From positions 62,001 to 126,000 of the forward strand of contig JASJPB010000032.1 of NCBI GenBank assembly GCA_031426915.1: a DNA stretch of 64,000 nucleotides. The letters are read 5' to 3'. Positions 32,104 to 40,700 of this stretch are shown here, in pieces. The stretch comes from Sulfurimicrobium sp031426915. Its GTDB lineage: Bacteria; Pseudomonadota; Gammaproteobacteria; Burkholderiales; Sulfuricellaceae. Position 1 is the first letter of the stretch. Every line of letters starts with the position of its first letter. Made by a program: the position numbers and the translations under genes. Below the pieces are notes generated by a model that saw only the letters and a program-made list of their open reading frames with translations, was not told the DNA's origin and did no database searches.

Positions 32104-33555
32104 ATGTTCGCGAAAATGAAGCTGCGCCAGCGCATCCTGCTGGGTTATCTGGCCCCGCTCCTGCTGTTGCTGGGCGCTATGGGCCTGGTGTTTTTCAACC
32201 TGCAGAAGGCGACGCGCGCATCGGTGGCGGTAGAAGCTTCGCACCTGACCATGGACGAAGCCAAGGACCTCGCCTACAGTCTGACCAAGATGCAGCGCGC
32301 GGCGCGCGGTTATCTGCTGATGAAAAATCCGACCTCGCGCAAGACTTTTCTGGGCAGCGAAAAGGACTTCAAGGACGGCGGCGAAAAGCTCACCCACCTG
32401 GTAAAAGACCTGCAGCAGCAGGAGACCCTGCGCAGCATGCTAAACCTGGGACAAGACCTGATCAAACGGGACAACCAGTACCTGATCCTGGTGGACGGAG
32501 GCAAGCAGGCGGAAGCTTTGACGCAGTTCCGTTCCGGGGAGGGCATTAAGGAATCGGCAGAGATCGACTCACTATGGGGTCGTTTCAAGCAGCGGGAGAT
32601 CGAGATCGTGAAGGAGCGCCAGGAAACCTATGAGGCAGCCATACGCGCAGTCACCAATTCGATCATCTATGGCATGTTGGGCGCCATCGCCTTGGCGGTT
32701 GCCATCGCCGTCTGGCTCGCGGCGGCGTTGAGCCGCAGCATAACTGCCAACGCCGCCCAGCTTTCCGCCGCCGCCAGCGAAATCGCCGCCACCATCGCCC
32801 AGCACGAGCGCACCGCCAGCCAGCAGGCGGCCGCAGCCAACGAGACTTCGGCCACGATCGAGGAACTGTCCGTCTCCTCGCGCCAATCGGCCGAGCAGGC
32901 GGCGAACGCGGCGGCGGTAGCGGAAAAGGCCGGCGCCGCCACCATGCAGGGCGATGAGGCCACCCGTCAGGCAGTGGTGGCGATGGGCGGCCTCAAGGAC
33001 AAGATCGGCGCCATGGCCGAGCATATCCTGCACCTGGGCGAGCAGACCGGCCAGATCGGCAGCATCGCCACCGTGCTCAAGGATTTGGCCGGGCAGATCA
33101 ACATGCTGGCGCTGAACGCTGCGGTGGAAGCCGCCCGCGCCGGCGAGCACGGCAAGGGGTTCGCTGTGGTGGCGAGCGAAATCCGCAAGCTCGCCGACGA
33201 GAGCAAGAAGTCGGCGGAGCAGACCGCGGTGCTGGTGGCCGATATCCAGAAAGCCACCAATTCCTCCATCATGATGACGGAAGAAGGCACCCGCACCGTT
33301 ACCGAGGTGACCAAAACGGTGCAGAAGGTAGCCGAACTGTTGAATAACCTGGCCGACATGGCCGGAAGCGTCAACGAAAACGCCCAGCAGGTGATGTTGA
33401 ACGCCAAACAGCAATCCGCCGCCTTCGGCCAGGTGGTGGAGGCGACCAACAGTATCGCTTCCGGCGCCAAGGAAACCGCCGCCGGCATCAGCCAGACCAA
33501 GGTGGGCGTGCAGCAGTTGAACGAGGCGGCGGAAAACCTCAAGGCGATCGCCTGA
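32104..33555 (+). CDS. Methyl-accepting chemotaxis protein (four-helix-bundle sensor, no clear HAMP)
   Basis: This 483-residue protein has a first membrane helix at about 11-33 and a predicted helical-bundle periplasmic domain (about 34-185). The second membrane helix (about 188-210) is followed by a cytoplasmic signalling helix pair. The hairpin tip shows IATVLKDLAGQINMLALNAA and AGEHGKGFAVVASEIRKLAD, the conserved CheA/CheW contact region. Between the second membrane helix and the signalling domain I do not see the usual 50-residue HAMP domain. ATG 32104 follows AGGGAGAAAGCC. It is the single receptor of this cluster. Confidence 0.9.
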   Translation: MFAKMKLRQRILLGYLAPLLLLLGAMGLVFFNLQKATRASVAVEASHLTMDEAKDLAYSLTKMQRAARGYLLMKNPTSRKTFLGSEKDFKDGGEKLTHLVKDLQQQETLRSMLNLGQDLIKRDNQYLILVDGGKQAEALTQFRSGEGIKESAEIDSLWGRFKQREIEIVKERQETYEAAIRAVTNSIIYGMLGAIALAVAIAVWLAAALSRSITANAAQLSAAASEIAATIAQHERTASQQAAAANETSATIEELSVSSRQSAEQAANAAAVAEKAGAATMQGDEATRQAVVAMGGLKDKIGAMAEHILHLGEQTGQIGSIATVLKDLAGQINMLALNAAVEAARAGEHGKGFAVVASEIRKLADESKKSAEQTAVLVADIQKATNSSIMMTEEGTRTVTEVTKTVQKVAELLNNLADMAGSVNENAQQVMLNAKQQSAAFGQVVEATNSIASGAKETAAGISQTKVGVQQLNEAAENLKAIA

Positions 33556-33568
33556 TGCGGATATGCAT

Positions 33569-33745
33569 GCCCCCACCCCAGCCCTCCCCCGCGCTGCGCG
33601 CAAGGGAGGGAGTATTTAGCTCCTTCCCCCGTTCACGGGCATCCCCATCTCTCCCTCCTCCGCTTGTCTCGCCATGGTCGCTGCGCAGCAGCGGGAACCC
33701 GGCGGGGATGCTCCTTGCGGGTGCGGGGGAGGGCTGGGGAGGGGG
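33569..33745. repeat. CCCCCACCCC palindromic element, copy c (between MCP and DUF559 genes)
   Basis: Left end 33569-33590 and right end 33725-33745 are imperfectly inverted (CCCCACCCCAGCCCTCCCCC versus GGGGGAGGGCTGGGGAGGGG). The 177-base copy is longer than copies b and e because of an unrelated internal stretch. It ends 22 bases before the DUF559 start codon. Confidence 0.85.
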
Positions 33746-33766
33746 TAAGGATAAGGACAGAAAAAC

Positions 33767-34204
33767 ATGCGTAACCCCATAACCCAAAACCGGGCGCGCT
33801 CGCTAAGAAATCAGGCGACGGATACCGAGCGTCACCTTTGGCACTATCTGCGAAATAGGCAGCTTGGGGGCCACAGATTCCGGCGCCAAGTCCCTATCGG
33901 TGCCTATATTGCCGATTTTGCCTGCCTGGAGGCGAATCTGGTTATCGAACTGGATGGCGGGCAGCATCAGGAACAGGCGGAATATGATGCGCGCCGGGAC
34001 CGGCAAATCGAGGCGGATGGGTTCCGGGTCCTGCGGTTCTGGGATAATCAGGTGTTCCAGGAAACGCAGGCGGTGCTGGAGGTGATTCTGCGGGCTTTGG
34101 AGAGAAAGGCTTGCCCCCACCTAAAGGGTGTGGGCAACGGCGACCAGGAAGAAATCGCGCCCCTCCATTCAGAGACCTCCGAACATATCCGGAGCACTCC
34201 ATGA
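33767..34204 (+). CDS. DUF559 / Vsr-like endonuclease-domain protein
   Basis: This 145-residue protein shows the DUF559 pattern: ARSLRNQATDTERHLWHYLR, RFRRQVPIGAYIADFACLEANLVIELDGGQH, then DGFRVLRFWDNQVFQ and VLEVI. The IADFAC...VIELDGGQH block holds the acidic residues of the PD-(D/E)XK/Vsr-like fold, so it may be a nuclease; its substrate is unknown. It is out of place in a chemosensory operon, is flanked by palindromic repeat copies, and its C-terminal tail runs through a short repeat remnant. Its TGA overlaps the cheA ATG (ATGA). Confidence 0.85.
   Translation: MRNPITQNRARSLRNQATDTERHLWHYLRNRQLGGHRFRRQVPIGAYIADFACLEANLVIELDGGQHQEQAEYDARRDRQIEADGFRVLRFWDNQVFQETQAVLEVILRALERKACPHLKGVGNGDQEEIAPLHSETSEHIRSTP
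34111..34136. repeat. Minimal remnant of the CCCCCACC palindrome family
   Basis: TTGCCCCCACC and GGTGTGGGCAA face each other across CTAAA inside the 3' end of the DUF559 gene. The ends match the borders of copies b and c (TTGCCCCCACC), as though the interior had been deleted. Confidence 0.55.
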
Positions 34205-36552
34205 TCGAAGACCCGGAACTGCACCGGCTGTTCAAGGCGGAAAGCGAGGAGCATCTCGCCCGCCTTGACGACGGTCTGCTGCGCCTGGAGAAAACGCCTG
34301 CCGACCAGCCGCTGCTGGAGGAGGTGTTCCGCGAGTCCCACAGCCTGAAGGGCGCGGCGCGCATGCTGGGTCTCGCCGGGATCGAGACTGCCGCCCACGG
34401 GCTGGAAACCATCCTCAACGCGGCGCGCAAGGGCGAGGTGCCGCTCACGCCGGAAACCATCGAGCACATGAACGCCGCACTGGTCGATCTGCGCCGGCAC
34501 GTGCAGGAAGCGTTGGTAAGCGAGCCTGCGGCTACCTCTCTCCAAGCATCTGAAGTCCCCTCTTCAGTCTGCCCCCATCCCAGCTTTCCCCCGCATACGA
34601 TTCCACATGGGCTTCAGCCCATAGTGGATCGGAGTCCTTTAGAGCTTGCAGGGGAAGGAGCGATTGCCCTCTCCCCCACTTGCGGGGGAGAGCTGGAGAG
34701 GGGGTCGCTTTTGCCGGTGCAGGAAGAACCGGAGAAGGGGCCAGCCCCCCTTCCCGCCAGACCTGCACCCGCAGCAAGCGAGCCTTTCCGCATCGAGACC
34801 GTGCGCGTGGAAACCCGCAAGCTGGACGATTTGCTGACCCAGGTGGGCGAGCTCTCGGTGATCCAGGGACGGGCGCAGCACCGGCTGGCGCTGATGGAGG
34901 AGCTGCTGGAGCAGTGGACGGCGCTGGAACGTGGCCGCGGCAAGCTCAGCGCCGGCCCGCCCGCGCGGCATGGAGCGGAGGGCGAGGCGCCGCTGCGCTT
35001 CGGTGGCCTGCTCAAGCAGGCGCGCGATGCGTTCTTCGACGACAGCGCGCGCTTGGAGTCCACCGTCAACCTGCTGGAAGATCAGGTGCGTAGCGTCCGT
35101 CTGCTGCCGTTATCCACCGTGTTTTCGCTGTTTCCGCGCATGGCGCGCGACCTGGCCAGGGAACAGGGCAAGGAAGCGGAACTGGCGCTCGAGGGTGGCG
35201 ACATCAGCGTAGACAAGCGCATCCTCGAGGAAATGAAGGATCCGCTGATGCACCTGATCCGCAACGCCATCGACCACGGCATCGAACCGCCCGCCGAGCG
35301 CGAGCGGCTGGGCAAGCCACGCGGCGGCATGGTGCGGCTCTCCGCGCTGCGCGACAATGCCAGCGTGCTGCTGGAGGTACAAGACGACGGTCGCGGGCTG
35401 GACCTTGCGACGATCCGGCAGGAGGCGAGTAAGCGCGGCCTCCACGACGAGGCGACGCTCGCCGCCATGAGCCCGACGCAATTGCAGGAGTTGGTCTTCA
35501 TGCCCGGCTTTTCCACCTGCGCCTATGTGACCGAGCTGTCCGGACGTGGCGTGGGCCTGGACGTGGTGCGGGTCAATGTCGAGCGGATGAAGGGCGGCAT
35601 CCGCCTGGAATCCTCCACCGGCCAGGGGCTGACGGTGCAGTTGCGCCTGCCGTTGAGCCTCTCCACCTCGCGGATCCTGCTGGCGAGCGTGGGCGGACGA
35701 CTCTACGGGCTGCCGGTCGAGTTCGTCCTTACCTCTCGGCGCGTGCGCGAGCAGGATGTTTTCACCCTGGAAGGCCGCCCCGCCGTCCTGCTGGACGGCA
35801 AGCCGGTGATTACCGCCCGCCTCGCTGATTTGCTGACTTTCCCCCACCCCAGCCCTCCCCCGCGCTACGCGCAAGGGAGGGAGCTTCAACTCCCTCCTCC
35901 GCTTGCGGGGGAGGGCTGGGGTGGGGGCATGTTGGCGTGCATCGTGCTGCAGGTGGGCGACGAGCGCCTGGGCCTGCTGACGGACGATCTGGTAGCCGAG
36001 GAGGAAGTGGTGCCAAAGCCGCTTGGCGCGCCGCTCAAGCGCGTGCGCAACGTTTCCGCCCTGGCCATGCTGGGCAGTGGCGAAATCTGCGCAGTGCTGA
36101 ACCCCGCCGACCTGCTGCGCTCGGCACACAAAGCGGGCGCCCCCCAGCGCAGCGAGGAACACGAAATCCGGCACGAGGCGGCCAAGGCCGCCGTTCTGCT
36201 GGTGGAGGACTCGGTGTTGATTCGCGCCATGGAAAAACGCATTCTCGCAGACGGCGGCTATGAGGTGGTCACGGCGGTGGACGGCGTGGATGCGCTCAAT
36301 GTCCTCGGCAGCCGCCCCTTCGCCGCGGTGGTGTCGGACATCATGATGCCCAACATGGATGGTCTCGCCCTCACCGCGCGCATTCGCGCAGAGCCGCGCT
36401 ACAAGGATCTGCCGGTGATCCTGGTGACCACCCTTGCCTCGGACGAGGACAAGCGGCGCGGCCTCGATGCCGGCGCCAACGCCTACATTCCCAAGCCGTC
36501 GTTCGACCAGCGGGTTTTGCTGGATACTTTGAAGAGATTGATTGTGAGATGA
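34201..36552 (+). CDS. CheA-REC hybrid chemotaxis kinase (WspE-like)
   Basis: This 783-residue protein has an Hpt domain with His47 in ESHSLKGAARML, a linker (about 112-200), and the P3 dimerisation domain (RKLDDLLTQVGELSVIQGRA). An HATPase follows (HLIRNAIDHGIEPP, VQDDGRGLD, SGRGVGLDVV), then a CheW-like P5 domain and a C-terminal receiver (LLVEDSVLI, VVSDIMMPNMDG near Asp714, IPKPSFDQ). Two palindromic repeat copies lie in frame: one in the Hpt-P3 linker (34571-34704) and one inside the P5 domain (35841-35927). The N-terminal ATG overlaps the DUF559 stop. The architecture matches WspE of the Wsp system. Confidence 0.93.
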   Translation: MIEDPELHRLFKAESEEHLARLDDGLLRLEKTPADQPLLEEVFRESHSLKGAARMLGLAGIETAAHGLETILNAARKGEVPLTPETIEHMNAALVDLRRHVQEALVSEPAATSLQASEVPSSVCPHPSFPPHTIPHGLQPIVDRSPLELAGEGAIALSPTCGGELERGSLLPVQEEPEKGPAPLPARPAPAASEPFRIETVRVETRKLDDLLTQVGELSVIQGRAQHRLALMEELLEQWTALERGRGKLSAGPPARHGAEGEAPLRFGGLLKQARDAFFDDSARLESTVNLLEDQVRSVRLLPLSTVFSLFPRMARDLAREQGKEAELALEGGDISVDKRILEEMKDPLMHLIRNAIDHGIEPPAERERLGKPRGGMVRLSALRDNASVLLEVQDDGRGLDLATIRQEASKRGLHDEATLAAMSPTQLQELVFMPGFSTCAYVTELSGRGVGLDVVRVNVERMKGGIRLESSTGQGLTVQLRLPLSLSTSRILLASVGGRLYGLPVEFVLTSRRVREQDVFTLEGRPAVLLDGKPVITARLADLLTFPHPSPPPRYAQGRELQLPPPLAGEGWGGGMLACIVLQVGDERLGLLTDDLVAEEEVVPKPLGAPLKRVRNVSALAMLGSGEICAVLNPADLLRSAHKAGAPQRSEEHEIRHEAAKAAVLLVEDSVLIRAMEKRILADGGYEVVTAVDGVDALNVLGSRPFAAVVSDIMMPNMDGLALTARIRAEPRYKDLPVILVTTLASDEDKRRGLDAGANAYIPKPSFDQRVLLDTLKRLIVR
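34571..34704. repeat. CCCCCATCCC palindromic element, copy d (in cheA linker)
   Basis: Left end CCCCCATCCCAGCTTTCCCC (from 34572) and the right end 34682-34704 (GCGGGGGAGAGCTGGAGAGG, then GGG) are inverted with few mismatches. The 134-base element is translated in frame as part of the low-complexity linker between the Hpt and P3 domains of CheA. Confidence 0.85.
35841..35927. repeat. CCCCCACCCC palindromic element, copy e (inside the CheA P5 domain)
   Basis: Perfect 23-base terminal inverted repeats at 35841-35863 and 35905-35927 bound an 87-base element, exactly 29 codons. It is translated in frame as a Pro/Gly-rich insertion (PHPSPPPRYAQG...GEGWGGG) between VITARLADLLTF and MLACIVLQVGDERLGLL, which would normally be contiguous in the CheW-like domain. 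Confidence 0.92.
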
Positions 36553-36580
36553 TTTTGAAATTATTTTCCCCTCCGCCGCC

Positions 36581-36628
36581 CTCCACCCCAGCCCTCCCCC
36601 GCAATCGAGGGAGGGTTGGGGTGGGGGC
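36581..36628. repeat. CCACCCCAGCC palindromic element, copy f (upstream of cheB)
   Basis: CTCCACCCCAGCCCTCCCCC (from 36581) and GAGGGAGGGTTGGGGTGGGG (from 36607) are inverted, with only four bases between the two ends. This short copy lies in the 100-base gap between cheA and cheB. Confidence 0.85.
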
Positions 36629-36654
36629 ATCCGTGCCGATTCCGAGGTGACGAA

Positions 36655-37710
36655 ATGATCCGCGTTCTATTGGTCGACGACTCCCCCATCGCGCTGCACA
36701 TCCTGCAATGCCTGCTGTCCCACTCGCCCGAGATCGAGGTGGCGGGTACCGCCGCCAACGGCAGGGAGGCGCTGGATCTGCTGCCGGCCCTTAATCCCGA
36801 CGTCATCTGCACTGATTTGCACATGCCGGTGATGGACGGGCTGGAATTCACCCGCGAGGTGATGGACAAATATCCCCGCCCGATTCTGGTGGTGAGCGTG
36901 TCGGTGGAGCCGGGTTCGCCCAATGTTTTCCGGCTGCTCGAGGCCGGGGCGGTGGACGTCTACGCCAAGCCGCGCGCCATCCTCGATGCGGATCAGGAGA
37001 AGCTGGCGAGGGAACTCGCCAGCAAGATCCGCATCCTTGCCGGCGTGCATGTATTCCGCCGCAACGGGGCGGCGCTGCGCGCCGCCCCACCCCAGTTGCC
37101 GATCCCGCCGCAACCCCGCGCCGCCGCGCGCATCGTGGCGATCGGCGCTTCCACCGGCGGTCCCCAGGCCCTGCGCATGATCCTTTCCGGCCTGCCCGCT
37201 GGTTTTTCGGTGCCGGTGTTGTGCGTGCAGCATATCGCCCATGGCTTCCTGTCCGAGTTGGTGGCGTGGCTGGCGGAGACCAGCCCGCTACCGGTGCGCA
37301 AGGCGGCCCAGGGCGAGGTGCCGCAGGCCGGCGTGGTGTATTTCGCGCCCGATAACGCCCATCTGGAACTGGACAACGGTGGGCGATTGAATCTCACCCA
37401 GGCGCCGCCCTGCGACGGTCACCGGCCTTCGGTTACCGCCACCATGCGCGCGGTGGCGCGCCAGTTTGGTTCCGCTGCCGTGGGTGTGCTGCTCACCGGC
37501 ATGGGCCGCGACGGCGCCGAGGGCATGGCGGCCATCGCCGCGGCCGGCGGCGTCACCATCGCCCAGGACAAGGCGAGCAGCGTGGTTTACGGCATGCCCA
37601 GGGAGGCGGTGGCGCTGGGGGCGGCGCAGCAGGTGCTGTCCCTGGAACAGATCGCCCCGGCGCTGGCCGCGCTGGCGAACAGCCGCAACAGCGTGGGCGC
37701 GACGCCCTGA
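36655..37710 (+). CDS. cheB: CheB-type protein-glutamate methylesterase (WspF-like)
   Basis: This 351-residue protein has an N-terminal receiver (LLVDDSPIAL, Asp54 in ICTDLHMPVMDG, YAKPRA) and a C-terminal methylesterase domain. The catalytic triad fits Ser166 (GASTGGP), His193 (VQHIAHGF) and Asp286 (LTGMGRDGAEG). It would demethylate or deamidate the MCP and provide adaptation opposite the CheR. ATG 36655 follows GAGGTGA. It is placed directly after cheA-REC, as wspF follows wspE. Confidence 0.95.
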   Translation: MIRVLLVDDSPIALHILQCLLSHSPEIEVAGTAANGREALDLLPALNPDVICTDLHMPVMDGLEFTREVMDKYPRPILVVSVSVEPGSPNVFRLLEAGAVDVYAKPRAILDADQEKLARELASKIRILAGVHVFRRNGAALRAAPPQLPIPPQPRAAARIVAIGASTGGPQALRMILSGLPAGFSVPVLCVQHIAHGFLSELVAWLAETSPLPVRKAAQGEVPQAGVVYFAPDNAHLELDNGGRLNLTQAPPCDGHRPSVTATMRAVARQFGSAAVGVLLTGMGRDGAEGMAAIAAAGGVTIAQDKASSVVYGMPREAVALGAAQQVLSLEQIAPALAALANSRNSVGATP

Positions 37711-37724
37711 AGGAAGGAATCGAC

Positions 37725-40700
37725 ATGTCTGAACCAATCGAACCGTCCCATATCCTGATCGTCGAGGACAGCGCGGTGGAGGCGGAATTGCTGCGCCGCA
37801 CCCTCACCAGGGCGGGATATGCGGTGAGCGTGGCACGGGACGGCGAGGAGGGGCTGCAGGCCGCGCGTGCGAATCGCCCCGATCTGGTGATGAGCGACAT
37901 CAACATGCCGGTGATGAACGGCTACCAACTGTGTCGCGCGATCAAGTTCGACGATGAACTGTGGAATATTCCGCTGGTCCTGCTCACGGTGCTGTCGGAG
38001 CCGGAAGACATCATCGAGGCGATCAATTGCGGCGCCGATGCCTATGTCATCAAGCCCTTCGCCGAGACCAAGCTGCTCGACCGCATCCGTTCCCTGCTGG
38101 ACGCGCCGATCGTGCGGCGGCGGACGGAAGAGCGGCGCGAGGAAGTGGTGGGATACGGCGGCAAGCGCTTCGCCGTCGCCGGCAGCGGCCAGCAGATATT
38201 GAACCTGCTGCTCTCGCTGTACGAGAACGCCCTCAACCAGAACCGCGAGCTGATGGCCATCCAGGCCCAACTCAACCTGCTCAATGAGAGTCTCGACGGG
38301 CAGGTACGCGAGCGCACCGCGGCGCTGCGGGAAAGCGAGGCACGCTTCCGCAATCTGGTCGAAACCACGAGCGACTGGATTTGGGAAGTCGACGAGAGTG
38401 CCGTGTATACCTACGCGAGCCCGAAGATCCGCGACATCCTCGGCTATTTACCCGAGGAGGTGATCGGCAAAACGACTTTCGAGCTGATGCCTGCCGAGGA
38501 AGCGCAACGGGTGGAGAAGCTGTTCGGCGCCCTCGTCGCGGCGCGGGAACCCCTGGTCAACCTCGAAAACACAAACCTCCACAAGGATGGCCATGAGGTC
38601 ATCCTTGAAACCAGCGCCGTTCCCATTCTCGACCGGGATGGAAATGTTCGCGGTTATCGCGGCATCGATCGCGACATCACCGAGCGCAAGCGGGCGGAAG
38701 AGGCGCTGCGCGAAAACGAGCAGCGTTTCCGCAGCCTGTTCGAGTCGGCATCGGACCTGATCCATCTGATCGATCTGGAGGGGCGCATCCTGCAGACCAA
38801 TCCCGCCACCCGGCATATTTCCGGCTACGCGGACTCGGAGCTGGTCGGGCACGTCCTGCGCGAATTCTTCACGCCGGCATCGCAACAGATTTTCGACCGG
38901 GAGTTTCCCATCCTGCGCGAACGCGGCAGCAACCGCCAGGAAGTGCAGTTCGTCACTAGGGGCGGCACCATCCTAACGCTGGACTGCCAGGCCGCCGCAG
39001 TGCGCGACGCGCAAGGCGCAATTCGCTTCTTCGTCGTGTATCAGCGCGACATCAGCGAGCGCAAGGCGGCGGAAGCGGCGGTCGAAAGCGAGCGACGCCG
39101 TCTCGATGCAATCCTGAAAACCGCGAGCGACGGCATCCACATCATCGACGCCGATGGCCTGCTGGTCGATGCTAACGATGCCTTCCTGAATATGCTCGGC
39201 TATGACCGGAGCGTCATCGGCCGCCTGCACATCTCCGATATCGACGCGCAAATGGACGCGGAGACCATCGTGGAGAACCTCCGCAAACTCATAGCGCGCC
39301 ACGACACAGTGCTGATCGAAACCCGGCATCGCCGTTGCGACGGCCGGATCATCGATGTGGAAATCAATACACGCGCCATCGCGCTGGACGGGCGGGACTA
39401 CATCTACTGTTCGTCGCGCGACGTCACCGAACGCAAGCGGGCCGAGGCGATCCAGCATATCCAGGCGCGTCGCGCGCATGCCTTGCTGGAACTCCCCCAG
39501 GCCGCCGAGCGGCTGGACGAGGTCGCATTCATGCAATACGGGCAGGAGCTGGCGGAACAACTGACCGGTAGCGAAATCGCCTTCGTTCACTTCATCAACG
39601 AGGACGAGGAGACCATCGAACTCATCGCCTGGTCGCGGCGCACCCTGGAACATTACTGCAAGGCGGTGTTCGACAGGCATTATCCGGTGAGCCAGGCCGG
39701 CATCTGGGCGGACGCCCTGCGCCGGAGGGCGCCGGTGGTGTTCAACGACTACGCGGCCTATCCGGACAAGCGCGGCCTGCCCGAAGGACATGCCGACCTG
39801 GCCCGGCTGATCAGCGTACCGGTAATCGAGGCGGGCAAGGTGGTCATGCTCGCCGGGGTCGGCAACAAGGCCGATCCCTATACCGATCTGGATGTGGAGT
39901 CGGTGCAACTGATCGCGGACAGCATTTGGCGCATCGTCCAGCGCCGCCGCACCGATGCCATGCTCAGGAAGCTTTCCCAGGCGGTGGAGCAAAGCCCGGA
40001 GAGCATCGTCATCACCGATCTGGATGCCAACATCGAGTATGTCAACGAGGCCTTCCTGCGGGTCACCGGCTATGGCCGGGAAGATGTGATCGGCAGGAAT
40101 CCGCGCATCCTGCAATCCGGCAAAACGCCACGGGCAACCTGCGATGCCTTGTGGGAAGCACTTACCCACGGCGAGACGTGGCAGGGCGAGTTCATCAACC
40201 GGCGCAAGGACGGCAGCGAATACACCGAGGTCGCCAGCGTCACGCCGATCCGCCAGGCGGATGGCGGCATCAGCCATTACTTGGCGGTCAAGGAGGATGT
40301 CACCGAGAAAAAACGCCTCGCCGAGGAACTGGACCGGCACCGCCATCACCTGGAGGAGCTGGTCGAAATCCGGACGCGCGAACTGGAGGACGCCAAATTG
40401 GCTGCCGAGGTGGCGAGCGAGGCCAAGAGCGCCTTCGTCGCCAACATGAGCCACGAGATACGCACCCCCTTGAACGCCATCGTCGGACTCACTCACCTGT
40501 TGCGGCGCGGCCATGCCGACCCCGCGCAAAAGGAGAAGCTGGAGAAAATCGTCGATGCCTCCCGCCACCTGCTCTCGGTCATCAACGACATCCTCGATTT
40601 TTCCAAGATCGAGGCGGGCAAGCTGAGCCTGAATCTCGCCGATTTTGCCTTCGACCGCATGCTCGACAACGTTGTCTCCATGATCGGCCCCAGGGTACGC

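Noticed and set aside
30336..36628. The G/C-rich palindromes as ordinary transcription terminators
   Set aside because: They lack following T runs, several are inside coding sequence in frame, and they share long conserved ends with each other.
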